From: an uncultured Chloroflexota bacterium
GTDB taxonomy: Bacteria > Chloroflexota > Dehalococcoidia > UBA3495
Direction of reading: 5' to 3'
DNA: 5,577 nt
NCBI GenBank assembly: GCA_913031095.1
Contig: CAJWGH010000082.1
Coordinates: 1 to 5,577 of the forward strand
Under the pieces are notes generated by a model that saw only the letters and a list, made by a program, of their open reading frames with translations, was not told the origin of the DNA and did not search any database. A program made the translations under genes and the position numbers. Positions within the stretch are counted from its first letter, which is position 1. Every line of letters starts with the position of its first letter. Shown here piece by piece: positions 5,279-5,577 of this stretch.

Positions 5279-5577
5279 TTAGTACGTGAGGGCGGAAGGC
5301 GTGCCTTCCGGTAGGTCAACATCCAAGGCTTGTAGGGCGTGGGCAAGGGTGTGGTAGTAGCCGCTAACAACCAATACGTCTACCACCCCTTCGTCACCGA
5401 TCATGGCCTGCAACCCTTTGAACGTAGTATCTGACACTCGGTGCTGCCTGAGAATCTCCAGAACGAACTGCACCACCGCAGCGTCCTTAGCGTCGAAGCC
5501 GGTCGGAGCCCGGTATTCATGGATGGCGGCGATAGTCTCGTCGGACAAACCGGCGGCTTTTGCAGCGGGTTGGTTGA
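5279..5577 (-). CDS. Carboxymuconolactone decarboxylase/AhpD-like family protein, C-terminal part (partial)
   Basis: The frame is open to the right edge of the window, so the N-terminus lies outside; the TTG at 5546-5548 is internal, not a start. About 98 C-terminal residues are visible of a usual 180-200. The segment AAGLSDETIAAI, the helix with AKDAAVVQFVLEILRQHRVSD, and the C-terminal GYYHTLAHALQAL followed by DLPEG match the all-helical CMD/AhpD-like fold in the form common in environmental bacteria. The residue where many relatives carry a His before the AAGLS helix appears to be Asn (5573-5575), but this sits at the window edge and is uncertain. Any catalytic CxxC of AhpD-type members would lie outside. 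Family roles include decarboxylation of muconolactones and peroxidase-like chemistry; the substrate cannot be told. Stop codon is TAA. Confidence 0.88.
   Translation of the reverse strand, partial: NQPAAKAAGLSDETIAAIHEYRAPTGFDAKDAAVVQFVLEILRQHRVSDTTFKGLQAMIGDEGVVDVLVVSGYYHTLAHALQALDVDLPEGTPSALTY

Overview
The window looks like bacterial chromosome of moderate GC content with compact genes and short intergenic gaps. It contains no tRNA or rRNA gene, insertion sequence, phage gene or CRISPR array. The gene types suggest an aerobic or facultative bacterium that metabolises organic acids or acyl-CoAs: a B12-dependent acyl-CoA mutase large subunit, a second-type elongation factor G, a RidA-family protein, a stand-alone Lrp/AsnC sensor domain, a ferredoxin-fold alpha/beta-barrel protein and a carboxymuconolactone decarboxylase-like protein. 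This mix recalls uncultivated Chloroflexota (Dehalococcoidia/SAR202-like), but that is an inference from gene style, not shown by a marker.

Layout. Bases 1-1494 (+) hold a 5'-truncated acyl-CoA mutase large subunit. It is followed by a roughly 165-nt 3' region with one extra hairpin and then a very strong, symmetrical terminator (1660-1701). The terminator is shared with the convergent EF-G-like gene on the minus strand (1722-3770). A divergent intergenic region of about 340 bp (3771-4113) then carries a plausible promoter and a nested inverted repeat for the EF-G-like gene. On the other strand it has a perfect-consensus sigma-70-type promoter, a 100-nt structured leader and a 12-bp palindrome, all serving the rightward genes. 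That rightward operon is a RidA-family gene (4114-4500) and, 17 nt later, a 76-residue Lrp/AsnC-type ligand-binding domain (4518-4748). From the right, on the minus strand, come a CMD-like gene that runs off the window edge (5279-5577) and a dimeric alpha/beta-barrel protein (4797-5108). A 170-bp spacer between these two may hide a gene remnant.

How it works together. The mutase would interconvert branched and linear acyl-CoAs once joined by a separate B12-binding subunit, which is not in the window. Two residues that set substrate choice in this family read Phe and Gln, the isobutyryl-CoA mutase pattern rather than the methylmalonyl-CoA one. The RidA/RAM pair is plausibly a small metabolite-handling unit: one member may remove reactive imine/enamine intermediates and the other may sense an amino acid or related ligand. 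Nothing here amounts to a clearly new defence or mobile system. The most interesting points are the mutase specificity residues, the His-to-Tyr change in the EF-G-like GTPase, the unusually strong promoter with a structured leader, and the start-less reading frame at 5087-5260.
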